From CBDCFT01 sp965216365 (GTDB lineage: Bacteria; Pseudomonadota; Gammaproteobacteria; Arenicellales; CBDCFT01): DNA of 64,000 bases. Location of the stretch: assembly GCA_965216365.1 (NCBI GenBank), contig CBDCFT010000003.1, positions 124,001 to 188,000 on the forward strand, in the 5' to 3' direction. Under the pieces are notes generated by a model. It worked only from the letters and a program-made list of their open reading frames with translations. It ran no database searches and was not told where the DNA came from. Below are positions 45,642-55,000 of the stretch, in pieces (within the stretch, counting starts at the first letter, position 1; every line of letters begins with the position of its first letter). Both the position numbers and the translations under genes were made by a program.

Positions 45642-46337
45642 ATGGCGAAATCGAGTAAACGTTATCGTGCCAGCGCTGAAAAGCGTAATCACGAAGAATT
45701 TTATCCTATCGATGAAGCACTTAAAGTGGTTAAAGAGACCGCGTCAGCGAAATTTGACGAGTCGGTAGATGTTGCGGTTAACCTGGGCATCAACGCGCGC
45801 AAGTCTGATCAAAATGTACGTGGTGCGACGGTGATGCCACGTGGCACGGGTAAAACCGTGCGCGTCGCGGTATTCGCAGACGGTGCAGCAGCGGATACGG
45901 CGCGTGAGGCCGGCGCGGATATTGTCGGGCTGGACGATTTGGCCGAGAAAGTGCAAAAAGGCGAAATCGATTTTGACGTTTGTGTCGCCACGCCGGACAC
46001 CATGAAGGTGGTTGGACGGTTGGGCCAGATTTTAGGCCCGCGCGGACTTATGCCGAATCCCAAAGTGGGTACGGTCACACCGGATGTAACCAAAGCGGTA
46101 AGTAACGCCAAGGCCGGTCAGGTGCAGTTCCGTATCGACAAGGCCGGCATTATCCATTGTGCGATTGGCAAGGCATCGTTTGAACCCGATGCATTGAAAG
46201 AAAACCTGATGGCGTTGCTCACGGCCTTGCAAAAGGCAAAGCCGGCGGCGTCAAAAGGGCAATACATACAACGGCTGACACTATCGACCACCATGGGTCC
46301 CGGTATCCGGGTCGACCGTGCGTCGGTAGTGCAGTAG
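45642..46337 (+). CDS. rplA: 50S ribosomal protein L1
   Basis: L1 forms the mobile stalk near the E site and represses its own operon in E. coli. The 231-aa protein has the conserved block LGPRGLMPNPKVGTVTPDV near residues 130-148 and LGINARKSDQNVRG near 49-62. Length is normal. Confidence 0.98.
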   Translation: MAKSSKRYRASAEKRNHEEFYPIDEALKVVKETASAKFDESVDVAVNLGINARKSDQNVRGATVMPRGTGKTVRVAVFADGAAADTAREAGADIVGLDDLAEKVQKGEIDFDVCVATPDTMKVVGRLGQILGPRGLMPNPKVGTVTPDVTKAVSNAKAGQVQFRIDKAGIIHCAIGKASFEPDALKENLMALLTALQKAKPAASKGQYIQRLTLSTTMGPGIRVDRASVVQ

Positions 46338-46422
46338 TAACAGTTTGGGTCTTCGTGTTTAACTGAACAAAACGAAGTTTTTTCGATGTTGTTTGCTAAG
46401 TTGAACATGAAGGTGTCAAAGA

Positions 46423-46500
46423 CCGCAGGTGCGACACATTCCGTGTCGCTTAATAGTTGGCCGAATCGATTTTTGATTCAGTTGGTGCCTGCGCAGATGG
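46423..46500 (+). promoter_or_regulatory. L10-binding leader (r-leader) of rplJ
   Basis: The 226-bp gap before rplJ contains a three-way junction: closing stem CGCAGG (46424-46429) with CCTGCG (46488-46493), enclosing hairpins GCGACAC/GTGTCGC (46431-46449) and GAATC/GATTC (46463-46479), followed by AGATGGTGG. This matches the plan of the L10 leader, where L10(L12)4 binds and blocks translation of rplJL in gammaproteobacteria. Confidence 0.75.
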
Positions 46501-46563
46501 TGGACCCGATGGAGTCATTCGTCTCCGGATGGTGAACACCGATATGTTGGAGATTGTGTAAAC

Positions 46564-47088
46564 ATGAGCTTAAGTCTCGAGCAAAAAAAGGCAGTCGTTA
46601 CCGAGGTAACCGAAAAACTATCTTCGGCCCAGGCGGCGGTGTTAGCCGAATATCGGGGACTGACCGTGTCGCAACTAACGGATTTGCGGACTGAAGCACG
46701 CAATGCCGGTGTGTTCGCACGCGTGGTTAAAAACACGTTGGCGAAACGCGTCATCAAGGATTCTGACTTTGAATGTTTGTCAGAACACTTTGTTGGCCCG
46801 GTGATGCTGGCGGCTTCCGAAGATCCGGTTTCAGTAGCCAAGGTTTTGAGTAAATTCGCTAAAGACTACGAGCAACTGAACATTACAGCCGGCGCAATGA
46901 ACGGCGCGTTACTGGATCAGAGTGAAATTCAGGCTCTGGCGAAGTTGCCGAGTCGAGATGAATTGTTGGCCAAGTTGCTGGGTACCTTACAGGCGCCGAC
47001 GCAAAAATTCGTGCAAACCCTCAACGAAGTGCCGAGCAGTTTTGTTCGTGCTTTGGCGGCGGTGCGTGACGAAAAACCGGCGGAGTAA
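46564..47088 (+). CDS. rplJ: 50S ribosomal protein L10
   Basis: L10 anchors L7/L12 dimers to the ribosome. The 174-aa protein begins SLSLEQKKAVVTEVTEKL and has AEYRGLTVSQLTDLR near residues 29-43 and VVKNTLAKR near 55-63. The C-terminal helix that binds L12 is complete. It is probably controlled by the leader upstream. Confidence 0.97.
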   Translation: MSLSLEQKKAVVTEVTEKLSSAQAAVLAEYRGLTVSQLTDLRTEARNAGVFARVVKNTLAKRVIKDSDFECLSEHFVGPVMLAASEDPVSVAKVLSKFAKDYEQLNITAGAMNGALLDQSEIQALAKLPSRDELLAKLLGTLQAPTQKFVQTLNEVPSSFVRALAAVRDEKPAE

Positions 47089-47158
47089 GGCATTCGGGCT
47101 GTATTAAATGCGTGACGCAAGTCAGTCAAAGATTAAATTTTAATTCAGGAGATTAATA

Positions 47159-47539
47159 ATGGCTTTATCCAGACAAGAAATTATCGACGCTGTCGCTGAG
47201 ATGTCTGTGCTTGATCTGTCAGAAATGATCAAGGAAATGGAAGAAAAATTCGGTGTATCCGCCGCGGCTGCCGCAGTTGCGGTAGCCGCTCCGGCGGCCG
47301 GTGGCGGCGAAGCTGCCGCGGAAGAGAAAACCGAGTTCGACGTTGTGTTGTCCGGTTTTGGTGACAAGAAAGTCGGTGTCATCAAAGCCGTGCGTGCGGT
47401 CACTGGGCTTGGCTTGAAAGAGGCCAAAGACCTGGTCGAAAGCGCTCCCGCTCCGGTCAAGGAAGGCGTAAGTAAGGAGGAAGCAGAAGACATCAAGAAG
47501 CAGATCGAAGAAGCAGGCGGTACCGCGGAGCTGAAGTAA
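47159..47539 (+). CDS. rplL: 50S ribosomal protein L7/L12
   Basis: This is the acidic stalk protein that recruits translation factors. The 126-aa protein has an N-terminal dimer domain, an Ala/Val-rich hinge (residues about 35-55) and the C-terminal domain with EKTEFDVVLSGFGDKKVGVI and VRAVTGLGLKEAKDLVESAP. A strong Shine-Dalgarno (CAGGAG) precedes it. Confidence 0.98.
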   Translation: MALSRQEIIDAVAEMSVLDLSEMIKEMEEKFGVSAAAAAVAVAAPAAGGGEAAAEEKTEFDVVLSGFGDKKVGVIKAVRAVTGLGLKEAKDLVESAPAPVKEGVSKEEAEDIKKQIEEAGGTAELK

Positions 47540-47578
47540 TCAGTTTCTTAGTGTTTCTGTTTTCTAAGTTGCTGGGTG

Positions 47579-47616
47579 AAAACGCCTCGCTGGCATGCGC
47601 GCCAGCGAAGCGTTTT
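47579..47616 (+). terminator. Hairpin attenuator between rplL and rpoB
   Basis: Arms AAAACGC-CT-CGCTGGC and GCCAGCG-AA-GCGTTTT pair over 15 of 16 positions around a 6-base loop, ending in TTTT. It lies 40 bp after rplL and 147 bp before rpoB. In E. coli an attenuator and an RNase III site at the same place lower rpoBC expression relative to ribosomal proteins; this hairpin is the obvious counterpart. Confidence 0.75.
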
Positions 47617-47762
47617 GCCGTGGCGCACCATGTGCCAGAGAGTGTTTTAGAGAAAATTTTTAAGTATTCGGCGATGTTAAATCGCCGGGTTGGTTATTCC
47701 AGGGCGCAGTCACTATCACTATCGTTAGTGCGGCTCTATCCAATTCATGCCGAGGGCAATTA

Positions 47763-50700
47763 ATGGGCTACTCATTCACTGAAAAGAAGCGTATTCGCAA
47801 AAGTTTCAGCAAACGAACCGAGATTCCGGAGGTTCCGTATCTGTTGCAGACGCAAAAGAATTCATATCGCAATCTTTTGCAGGCCAATATGGCGCCGGAA
47901 CAACGTATCGATCAAGGCTTACAGGCCGCGTTTAAATCGGTATTTCCAATTGAAAGCTATAATGGTTCCGCGACGCTGGATTATGTCAGCTACCGTTTGG
48001 GTGTGCCGCCGTTTGACGTTAAGGAATGTCAGCAGCGCGGATTGATTTATTCCGCACCGTTACGTGTCGTGCTGCGCTTGATGATTTTCAACAAGGAAAT
48101 CAAGACCAAGACAGTCAAGGACATGATCGAGCAGGAAGTCTACATGGGTGAGATTCCGCTCATGACCGACAATGGAACGTTCGTTATTAACGGAACTGAG
48201 CGTGTGATTGTGTCACAGCTGCACCGTTCGCCGGGTGTGTTCTTTGAGCACGACCACGGCAAGACACATTCCTCCGGTAAGTTGTTGTTTTCCTCGCGTG
48301 TGATTCCTTATCGCGGTTCCTGGCTGGATCTCGAATTCGACCCGAAAGATTTGTTGTATATTCGTATTGACCGGCGACGTAAATTGCCGGCGACGATTCT
48401 GTTACGCGCCCTGGGTTACAGCACCCAGGAAATTCTAGCTATGTTCTTCGAGAACGACACCTTTCATTTGAGTGCCGACAAGATTGAAATGGATCTGGTG
48501 CCGGAACGCCTGCGTGGTCAGCAGTTGAATTTCGACTTTACCGGTGCCAAGGGCAAGGTCATTGTCGAGACGGGCCGGCGTATTACCGGCCGGCATATTC
48601 GCGAGATCGAAAAACTCTCTATCAAAAAACTGACCGTGCCAGTCGAATATTTGATTGGCCGGGTACTCGGCAAAGAAATCATTGATACTGAATCCGGCGA
48701 ATTGCTGGCTCAGGCCAATGACATCATTACCGCGGAGTTGGTAGAACAGCTTATCGAAGCGAATATCGCCAGCATTGAAACGATTTATACCAATGACCTC
48801 GATCGTGGCCCGTTTATTTCGGACACCTTGCGTATTGACACGACCAATAGCGAGTTGGAAGCGCAGGTTGAGATTTATCGCATGATGCGCCCCGGCGAGC
48901 CGCCGACAAAAGAAGCGGCGCAAACCCTGTTTACCAATCTGTTCTTTAATCTCGACCGTTACGATTTGTCGGCGGTCGGACGCATGAAGTTCAACCGCCG
49001 TCTCGGTCGCGACACCGACGAAGGCCCGGGCACCTTGAGTCAGCAGGACGTCATTGATGTCATGAAGATTCTGGTATCGCTCAAGAATGGTCATGGTGAA
49101 GTCGACGATATCGACAACCTGGGTAACCGGCGTGTGCGCTCGGTGGGTGAGTTGGTGGAAAACCAGTTTCGCATCGGTCTGGTGCGGGTTGAACGCGCCG
49201 TACGTGAGCGTTTGAGTCTGGCCGAAACCGATCAACTGACACCGCAGGATTTGATTAACGCCAAACCGGTTTCTGCGGTGGTAAAGGAATTTTTTGGTTC
49301 CAGCCAGCTATCCCAGTTCATGGACCAAACCAATCCGCTGTCCGAGGTGACGCACAAACGCCGTGTATCCGCGCTGGGGCCGGGTGGTTTGACGCGTGAG
49401 CGTGCCGGTTTTGAAGTGCGTGACGTGCATCCGACGCACTACGGTCGCGTATGCCCGATCGAAACGCCGGAAGGGCCGAATATCGGGTTGATCAATTCGA
49501 TGGCGGTTTACGCGCGCACGAATGAGTACGGTTTTCTGGAAACGCCTTACCGCAAGGTCGTAAAGAGCAAAATCACTGACGAGATCATGTTTTTGTCGGC
49601 CATTGAAGAGGGGAAATTTGTTATTGCCCAGGCCAACGCCAGTGTCGATAAAAACGGTAAGCTGACAGACGAACTGGTGTCTTGCCGGCATCAAAACGAA
49701 TTCACTTTGTCGAGTCCGGATCAAATCGATTTTATCGACGTCGCGCCTTCGCAGATTGTGTCAGTCGCCGCGTCAATGATTCCATTCCTGGAACACGACG
49801 ACGCCAACCGCGCACTAATGGGTTCTAACATGCAACGCCAGGCGGTACCGGTCGTTAAAACCGAAAAACCGCTGGTGGGTACCGGCATGGAGCGTAAGGT
49901 TGCAGTCGATTCCGGTGTGACCGTGGTGGCGCGCCGCGGTGGTGAAGTAGATTCGGTTGACGCCGGGCGAATTGTGGTGCGAGTCAATGATAACGAAACC
50001 AAACCCGGTGAGGCCGGTGTCGACATCTACAACCTGGTTAAGTACACCCGCTCGAACCAGAATACGACCATAAACCAGCGTCCCCTAGTGAAGGTGGGTG
50101 ACAGTATTTCCGGCGGTGATGTATTGGCCGATGGCCCGTCAACTGACATGGGCGAGTTGGCTCTGGGGCGCAACGTTCTGGTCGCGTTCATGCCGTGGAA
50201 TGGTTACAACTTCGAAGACTCCATTTTGATCTCCGAGAGTCTGGTCAAAGAGGATGTCTACACATCGATTCATATTGAAGAGTTGTCCTGTGTGGCGCGC
50301 GATACCAAACTGGGTTCGGAAGAAATTACCCGGGATATTCCAAACGTAGGTGAAGCCGCCCTGTCCAAGCTGGACGAATCCGGCATCGTTTATATCGGCG
50401 CGGAAGTTGAACCAAGTGACGTACTGGTCGGTAAGGTCACGCCAAAAGGCGAGACCCAACTGACGCCGGAAGAAAAACTATTGCGTGCGATTTTTGGTGA
50501 AAAAGCATCGGATGTTAAAGACACTTCATTGCGCATGCCTTCTGGCATGTCCGGCACGGTGATCGACGTACAGGTGTTTACCCGCGACGGGGTTGAGAAA
50601 GACGCCCGCGCCAAGGCTAACGATGCCGATGAGATGGCCAGTATCCGCAAGGATCTGGATGATCAATTCCGCATATTCGAAGAAGACACTTACCAGCGCA

Positions 50701-51836
50701 TCGAACGATTGTTGATCGGCCGCGTGGCGGAAGGCGGACCGGGATTGAAAGCCGGTGACAAGGTCACCAAGGCGCATTTGACCGATCTTGACCGGCGCCA
50801 GTGGTTTGATATTCGGTTGCGCAGCGAGGATGCGAACCAGGATTTGGAACAAATCCGTAATCGTATTGAAGCGCAACGCCGCGAGTTCGATGCCTTGTAC
50901 CAGGAAAAGAAAGACAAGCTTGAAGCCGGTGACGATCTGGCGCCGGGCGTGTTGAAAATGGTCAAGGTGTTTGTCGCCGTGAAACGGCGTCTACAACCCG
51001 GTGACAAAATGGCCGGCCGGCATGGAAACAAAGGCGTGATTTCAAGAATCATCCCGGTAGAAGACATGCCGTACATGGAAGACGGCACCACAGTGGATAT
51101 CGTGCTCAACCCGCTCGGTGTGCCTTCGCGTATGAACGTCGGACAGGTGTTGGAAACCCATCTGGGTTGGGCCGCGCGTGGTCTGGGTAAACAAGTGGAT
51201 GAAATGCTGCGTCAGAAAAAGTCAGTTGCTGTGGTGCGCAAACATGTCGAGAAGATATACAACGAAACCGGCCACAAGGAAGATATCAAGTCGTTCTCTG
51301 ATGACGAAGTGATTGAATTGGCGGACAACCTGCGTGGTGGCGTGCCGATGGCAACACCGGTATTTGACGGGGCGACAGAAGCCGAGATTAAAGGCATGTT
51401 GCGTCTGGCTGAGTTGCCCGAATCCGGGCAAACGACGTTGTTTGACGGGCGCACCGGCGAAGCCTTCGATCGTCCGGTGACGGTGGGCTACATGTATATC
51501 CTGAAATTAAACCACCTGGTTGACGACAAGATGCACGCGCGCTCCACCGGCCCGTACAGTCTTATCACGCAACAGCCCCTGGGCGGAAAGGCTCAGTTTG
51601 GCGGCCAGCGATTTGGTGAAATGGAAGTGTGGGCGCTTGAAGCTTATGGCGCGGCGTACACCTTGCAAGAGATGTTGACGGTCAAGTCCGACGATGTCGC
51701 CGGTCGAACCCGAATGTACGAAAACATCGTCAAGGGCGATCACCATATGGAAGCGAACATGCCTGAATCGTTTAACGTGTTGATTAAGGAGATTCGATCC
51801 CTGGGTCTGAATATCGAACTCAAGCACGATAATTGA
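47763..51836 (+). CDS. rpoB: DNA-directed RNA polymerase subunit beta
   Basis: This is the catalytic beta subunit of RNA polymerase. The 1357-aa protein has the rifampicin-region blocks FFGSSQLSQFMDQTNPLSEVTHKRRVSALGPG (near 505-535, shown as family landmark only in part: SQLSQFMDQTNPLSE), THYGRVCPIETPEGPNIGLI, and the C-terminal GGKAQFGGQRFGEMEVWALE. The residues usually changed in rifampicin resistance look wild type (Gln, Asp, His, Ser). Length agrees with gammaproteobacterial RpoB. It begins with ATG after GGCAATTA; the Shine-Dalgarno is weak. Confidence 0.98.
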   Translation: MGYSFTEKKRIRKSFSKRTEIPEVPYLLQTQKNSYRNLLQANMAPEQRIDQGLQAAFKSVFPIESYNGSATLDYVSYRLGVPPFDVKECQQRGLIYSAPLRVVLRLMIFNKEIKTKTVKDMIEQEVYMGEIPLMTDNGTFVINGTERVIVSQLHRSPGVFFEHDHGKTHSSGKLLFSSRVIPYRGSWLDLEFDPKDLLYIRIDRRRKLPATILLRALGYSTQEILAMFFENDTFHLSADKIEMDLVPERLRGQQLNFDFTGAKGKVIVETGRRITGRHIREIEKLSIKKLTVPVEYLIGRVLGKEIIDTESGELLAQANDIITAELVEQLIEANIASIETIYTNDLDRGPFISDTLRIDTTNSELEAQVEIYRMMRPGEPPTKEAAQTLFTNLFFNLDRYDLSAVGRMKFNRRLGRDTDEGPGTLSQQDVIDVMKILVSLKNGHGEVDDIDNLGNRRVRSVGELVENQFRIGLVRVERAVRERLSLAETDQLTPQDLINAKPVSAVVKEFFGSSQLSQFMDQTNPLSEVTHKRRVSALGPGGLTRERAGFEVRDVHPTHYGRVCPIETPEGPNIGLINSMAVYARTNEYGFLETPYRKVVKSKITDEIMFLSAIEEGKFVIAQANASVDKNGKLTDELVSCRHQNEFTLSSPDQIDFIDVAPSQIVSVAASMIPFLEHDDANRALMGSNMQRQAVPVVKTEKPLVGTGMERKVAVDSGVTVVARRGGEVDSVDAGRIVVRVNDNETKPGEAGVDIYNLVKYTRSNQNTTINQRPLVKVGDSISGGDVLADGPSTDMGELALGRNVLVAFMPWNGYNFEDSILISESLVKEDVYTSIHIEELSCVARDTKLGSEEITRDIPNVGEAALSKLDESGIVYIGAEVEPSDVLVGKVTPKGETQLTPEEKLLRAIFGEKASDVKDTSLRMPSGMSGTVIDVQVFTRDGVEKDARAKANDADEMASIRKDLDDQFRIFEEDTYQRIERLLIGRVAEGGPGLKAGDKVTKAHLTDLDRRQWFDIRLRSEDANQDLEQIRNRIEAQRREFDALYQEKKDKLEAGDDLAPGVLKMVKVFVAVKRRLQPGDKMAGRHGNKGVISRIIPVEDMPYMEDGTTVDIVLNPLGVPSRMNVGQVLETHLGWAARGLGKQVDEMLRQKKSVAVVRKHVEKIYNETGHKEDIKSFSDDEVIELADNLRGGVPMATPVFDGATEAEIKGMLRLAELPESGQTTLFDGRTGEAFDRPVTVGYMYILKLNHLVDDKMHARSTGPYSLITQQPLGGKAQFGGQRFGEMEVWALEAYGAAYTLQEMLTVKSDDVAGRTRMYENIVKGDHHMEANMPESFNVLIKEIRSLGLNIELKHDN

Positions 51837-51881
51837 GGGTCAAAATGTCTGCGCTTTGCCGATACGTCGTTGAAACCGGTC

Positions 51882-51974
51882 TCAAAATGCGGGGCGCCGC
51901 AGGCGTAAATTTTCAAATACGCTCCACTTTTTCGACCGCTTTCGTCTCGTCTCGCCTGCGCTCGACTATTTTGA
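51882..51974. repeat. Nested inverted-repeat element between rpoB and rpoC
   Basis: The rpoB-rpoC gap is 213 bp, longer than usual. It contains TCAAAAT (51882-51888) paired with ATTTTGA (51968-51974) and, inside, CGCAGGCG (51898-51905) paired with CGCCTGCG (51953-51960). The interior is pyrimidine-rich (CTTTCGTCTCGTCTCG). It may be a small insertion element or a processing hairpin. No ORF. Confidence 0.55.
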
Positions 51975-52049
51975 ACTAGGCTCCGACAGATATTTGTAAA
52001 TGAATATTAATGAATTTAAATCTTTAGACTTACCAGCCGAGGTAATCCG

Positions 52050-55000
52050 ATGAAAGACCTGTTTAGTCTGTTTAAGCAACCCGGCAAAATTGAAGACTTC
52101 GATGCCATTCGTATTGGTGTCGCGTCACCGGAAAAAATCCGCTCCTGGTCATACGGCGAAGTAAAAAAGCCCGAGACCATTAACTACCGCACGTTTAAAC
52201 CGGAGCGGGACGGTCTGTTTTGTGCCAAGTTATTCGGCCCCATGAACGACTACGAATGTTTGTGCGGCAAGTACAAGCGTTTAAAACACCGTGGCGTTAT
52301 CTGCGAAAAATGCGGTGTCGAAGTGACTTTGTCCAAAGTGCGGCGTGAGCGTATGGGACATATCGAATTGGCCACGCCGGTTGCGCACATCTGGTTTTTG
52401 AAGTCGTTGCCGTCCCGGCTTGGGTTGTTGCTCGACATGACGGTGCGCGAAATTGAGCGCGTGTTGTATTTCGAAGCCTATCTGGTCGTCGATCCGGGCA
52501 TGACACCGCTTGAGCGCGGTATGTTGCTAACTGAGGAAAGTTATCTCGATGCCATCGAACAATACGGTGACGAATTCGATGCGCGCATGGGCGCCGAAGC
52601 CGTGCGTGAATTGCTGCGTGGTATCGATCTTAAAGCCGAGGCTCTGGCCTTGCGTGAAGAGCTGGCTGCGACCAATGCCGAAACCAAGATCAAAAAATTC
52701 ACCAAGCGCTTAAAAGTGCTGGAAGCATTCATTCATTCCAATAACAAACCCGAGAATGTCATTCTCGAGGTGTTGCCGGTATTACCGCCGGATCTGCGCC
52801 CGTTGGTGCCGTTGGATGGGGGCCGCTTCGCGACTTCGGATCTGAACGATTTATACCGCCGCGTAATTAACCGGAACAATCGCTTGAAGCGATTACTCGA
52901 TTTGAATGCGCCCGATATTATCGTGCGTAACGAGAAACGCATGCTGCAGGAAGCCACCGATGCACTGCTGGACAATGGCCGCCGTGGCAAAGCCATCACC
53001 GGCGCGAACAAGCGGCAGTTGAAATCGCTGGCCGACATGATTAAAGGCAAGCAAGGCCGCTTCCGTCAAAACCTGCTGGGCAAACGGGTCGATTACTCGG
53101 GCCGTTCGGTCATCGTGGTCGGGCCGACGTTGAAACTGCATCAATGCGGTCTGCCCAAGAAAATGGCGCTGGAACTGTTTAAACCGTTTATTTTCAGCAA
53201 GCTGGAACTGCGCGGTATGGCGACCACCATCAAGCAGGCGAAGAAAATGGTGGATCAGGAAAGTGCTGAAGTGTGGGATATCCTCGAAGAGGTTATCCGC
53301 GAGCATCCGGTGATGTTGAATCGCGCGCCGACTCTTCACCGTTTGGGCATTCAGGCGTTCGAACCGGTGCTGATTGAAGGCAAGGCGATTCAATTGCACC
53401 CGCTGGTGTGTACCCCGTACAACGCAGATTTCGATGGTGACCAGATGGCGGTGCATATTCCGCTATCGGTTGAGGCGCAACTGGAAGCACGCGCCCTGAT
53501 GATGTCCACCAACAATATTTTGTCCCCTGCCAACGGCGAGCCGATTATCGTGCCGTCGCAGGACATTGTTCTGGGTCTTTACTACATTACGCGCGAGCGC
53601 ATTAACACCAAGGGCGAAGGCATGTATTTTTCCGATGTGGATGAAATTCGGCGCGCCTATTACACCGGCGGCGTCGATCTGCATGCCAAGATCAAGGCAC
53701 GTATCACCGAGCAAACGCTGGGTGAAGACGGTGAAATCGAGTCCAGCACCACGTTATATGACACGACAGTGGGTCGCGCATTGTTATCCGAGGTGTTGCC
53801 GGTTGGATTGCCTTTCAGTGTCATCAACCGTGACATGAACAAGAAGGCGATTTCAGAAACCATCAACATTTGTTATCGTAGCGTCGGTTTGAAAGACACG
53901 GTTATTTTCGCCGACCAATTGATGTATACCGGCTTCTCCATGGCGACCCGTGCGGGAATTTCTATCGGCGTTGACGACATGGTGATCCCGGACAACAAAG
54001 AAACCATTTTAGGTGGCGCAGAAAACGAAGTTAAAAGCATTCAGGAGCAGTACAAATCCGGGTTACTGACCGACGGTGAACGCTACAACAAAGTAGTCGA
54101 CATCTGGACACGTACCAGTGAACGTGTCGCTAATTCCATGATGGATGAGTTGGGTGTGGACGACGTGGTGGACCGCGAAGGCAACAAGGTCACGCAGGAA
54201 TCATTTAACTCGATTTATATGATGGCTGACTCCGGCGCGCGTGGCAGTCACGCACAGATTCGTCAATTGGCCGGGATGCGTGGTTTGATGGCCAAACCGG
54301 ACGGCTCGATTATCGAAACGCCCATCACGGCGAACTTCCGTGAGGGTTTGAACGTGTTGCAGTACTTTATTTCCACCCACGGCGCGCGCAAAGGTCTGGC
54401 GGATACGGCGCTGAAAACGGCGAACTCGGGTTATCTGACCCGACGTCTGGTCGATGTGTGTCAGGACCTGGTTGTGACCGGAGATGACTGCGGAACCACT
54501 AATGGCATCCATCGTGAAGCGTTGGTGCAGGGCGGTGAGATCGTAATGCCGTTGCGTGATCGTATTCTCGGACGTGTTGTGATTGGCGATGTCGAGAGTC
54601 CTGTAGACGGAACGGTATTGCTCAGAAACAACGAGATGATCGATGAGCAGGCGGTCGAGCGTCTTGAACAGCACAATATTAACGAGCTGACAACGCGCTC
54701 GCCGGTTACCTGTGAAACGCGTTACGGGATATGCGCCATGTGTTATGGACGCGATCTCGGTCGCGGTCACTTGATTAACCGCGGTGAAGCGGTTGGCGTA
54801 ATCGCCGCGCAAAGTATTGGCGAGCCGGGCACGCAGTTAACCATGCGCACCTTCCACATCGGTGGCGCGGCATCGCGGGCAGCGGCAGTCAGTAACATCG
54901 AGGTGAAAAACGACGGCACGGTGCGTTTTCAAAATGTCAAACTGATTACCAATTCCAGCAAGAAAAACGTTGTGGTCACACGTTCTGCCGAGCTGGTTAT

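Noticed and set aside
47551..47763. 70-aa ORF directly upstream of rpoB
   Set aside because: It reads through the rplL-rpoB hairpin, has no Shine-Dalgarno and no family resemblance; the sequence is better explained as the attenuator spacer.
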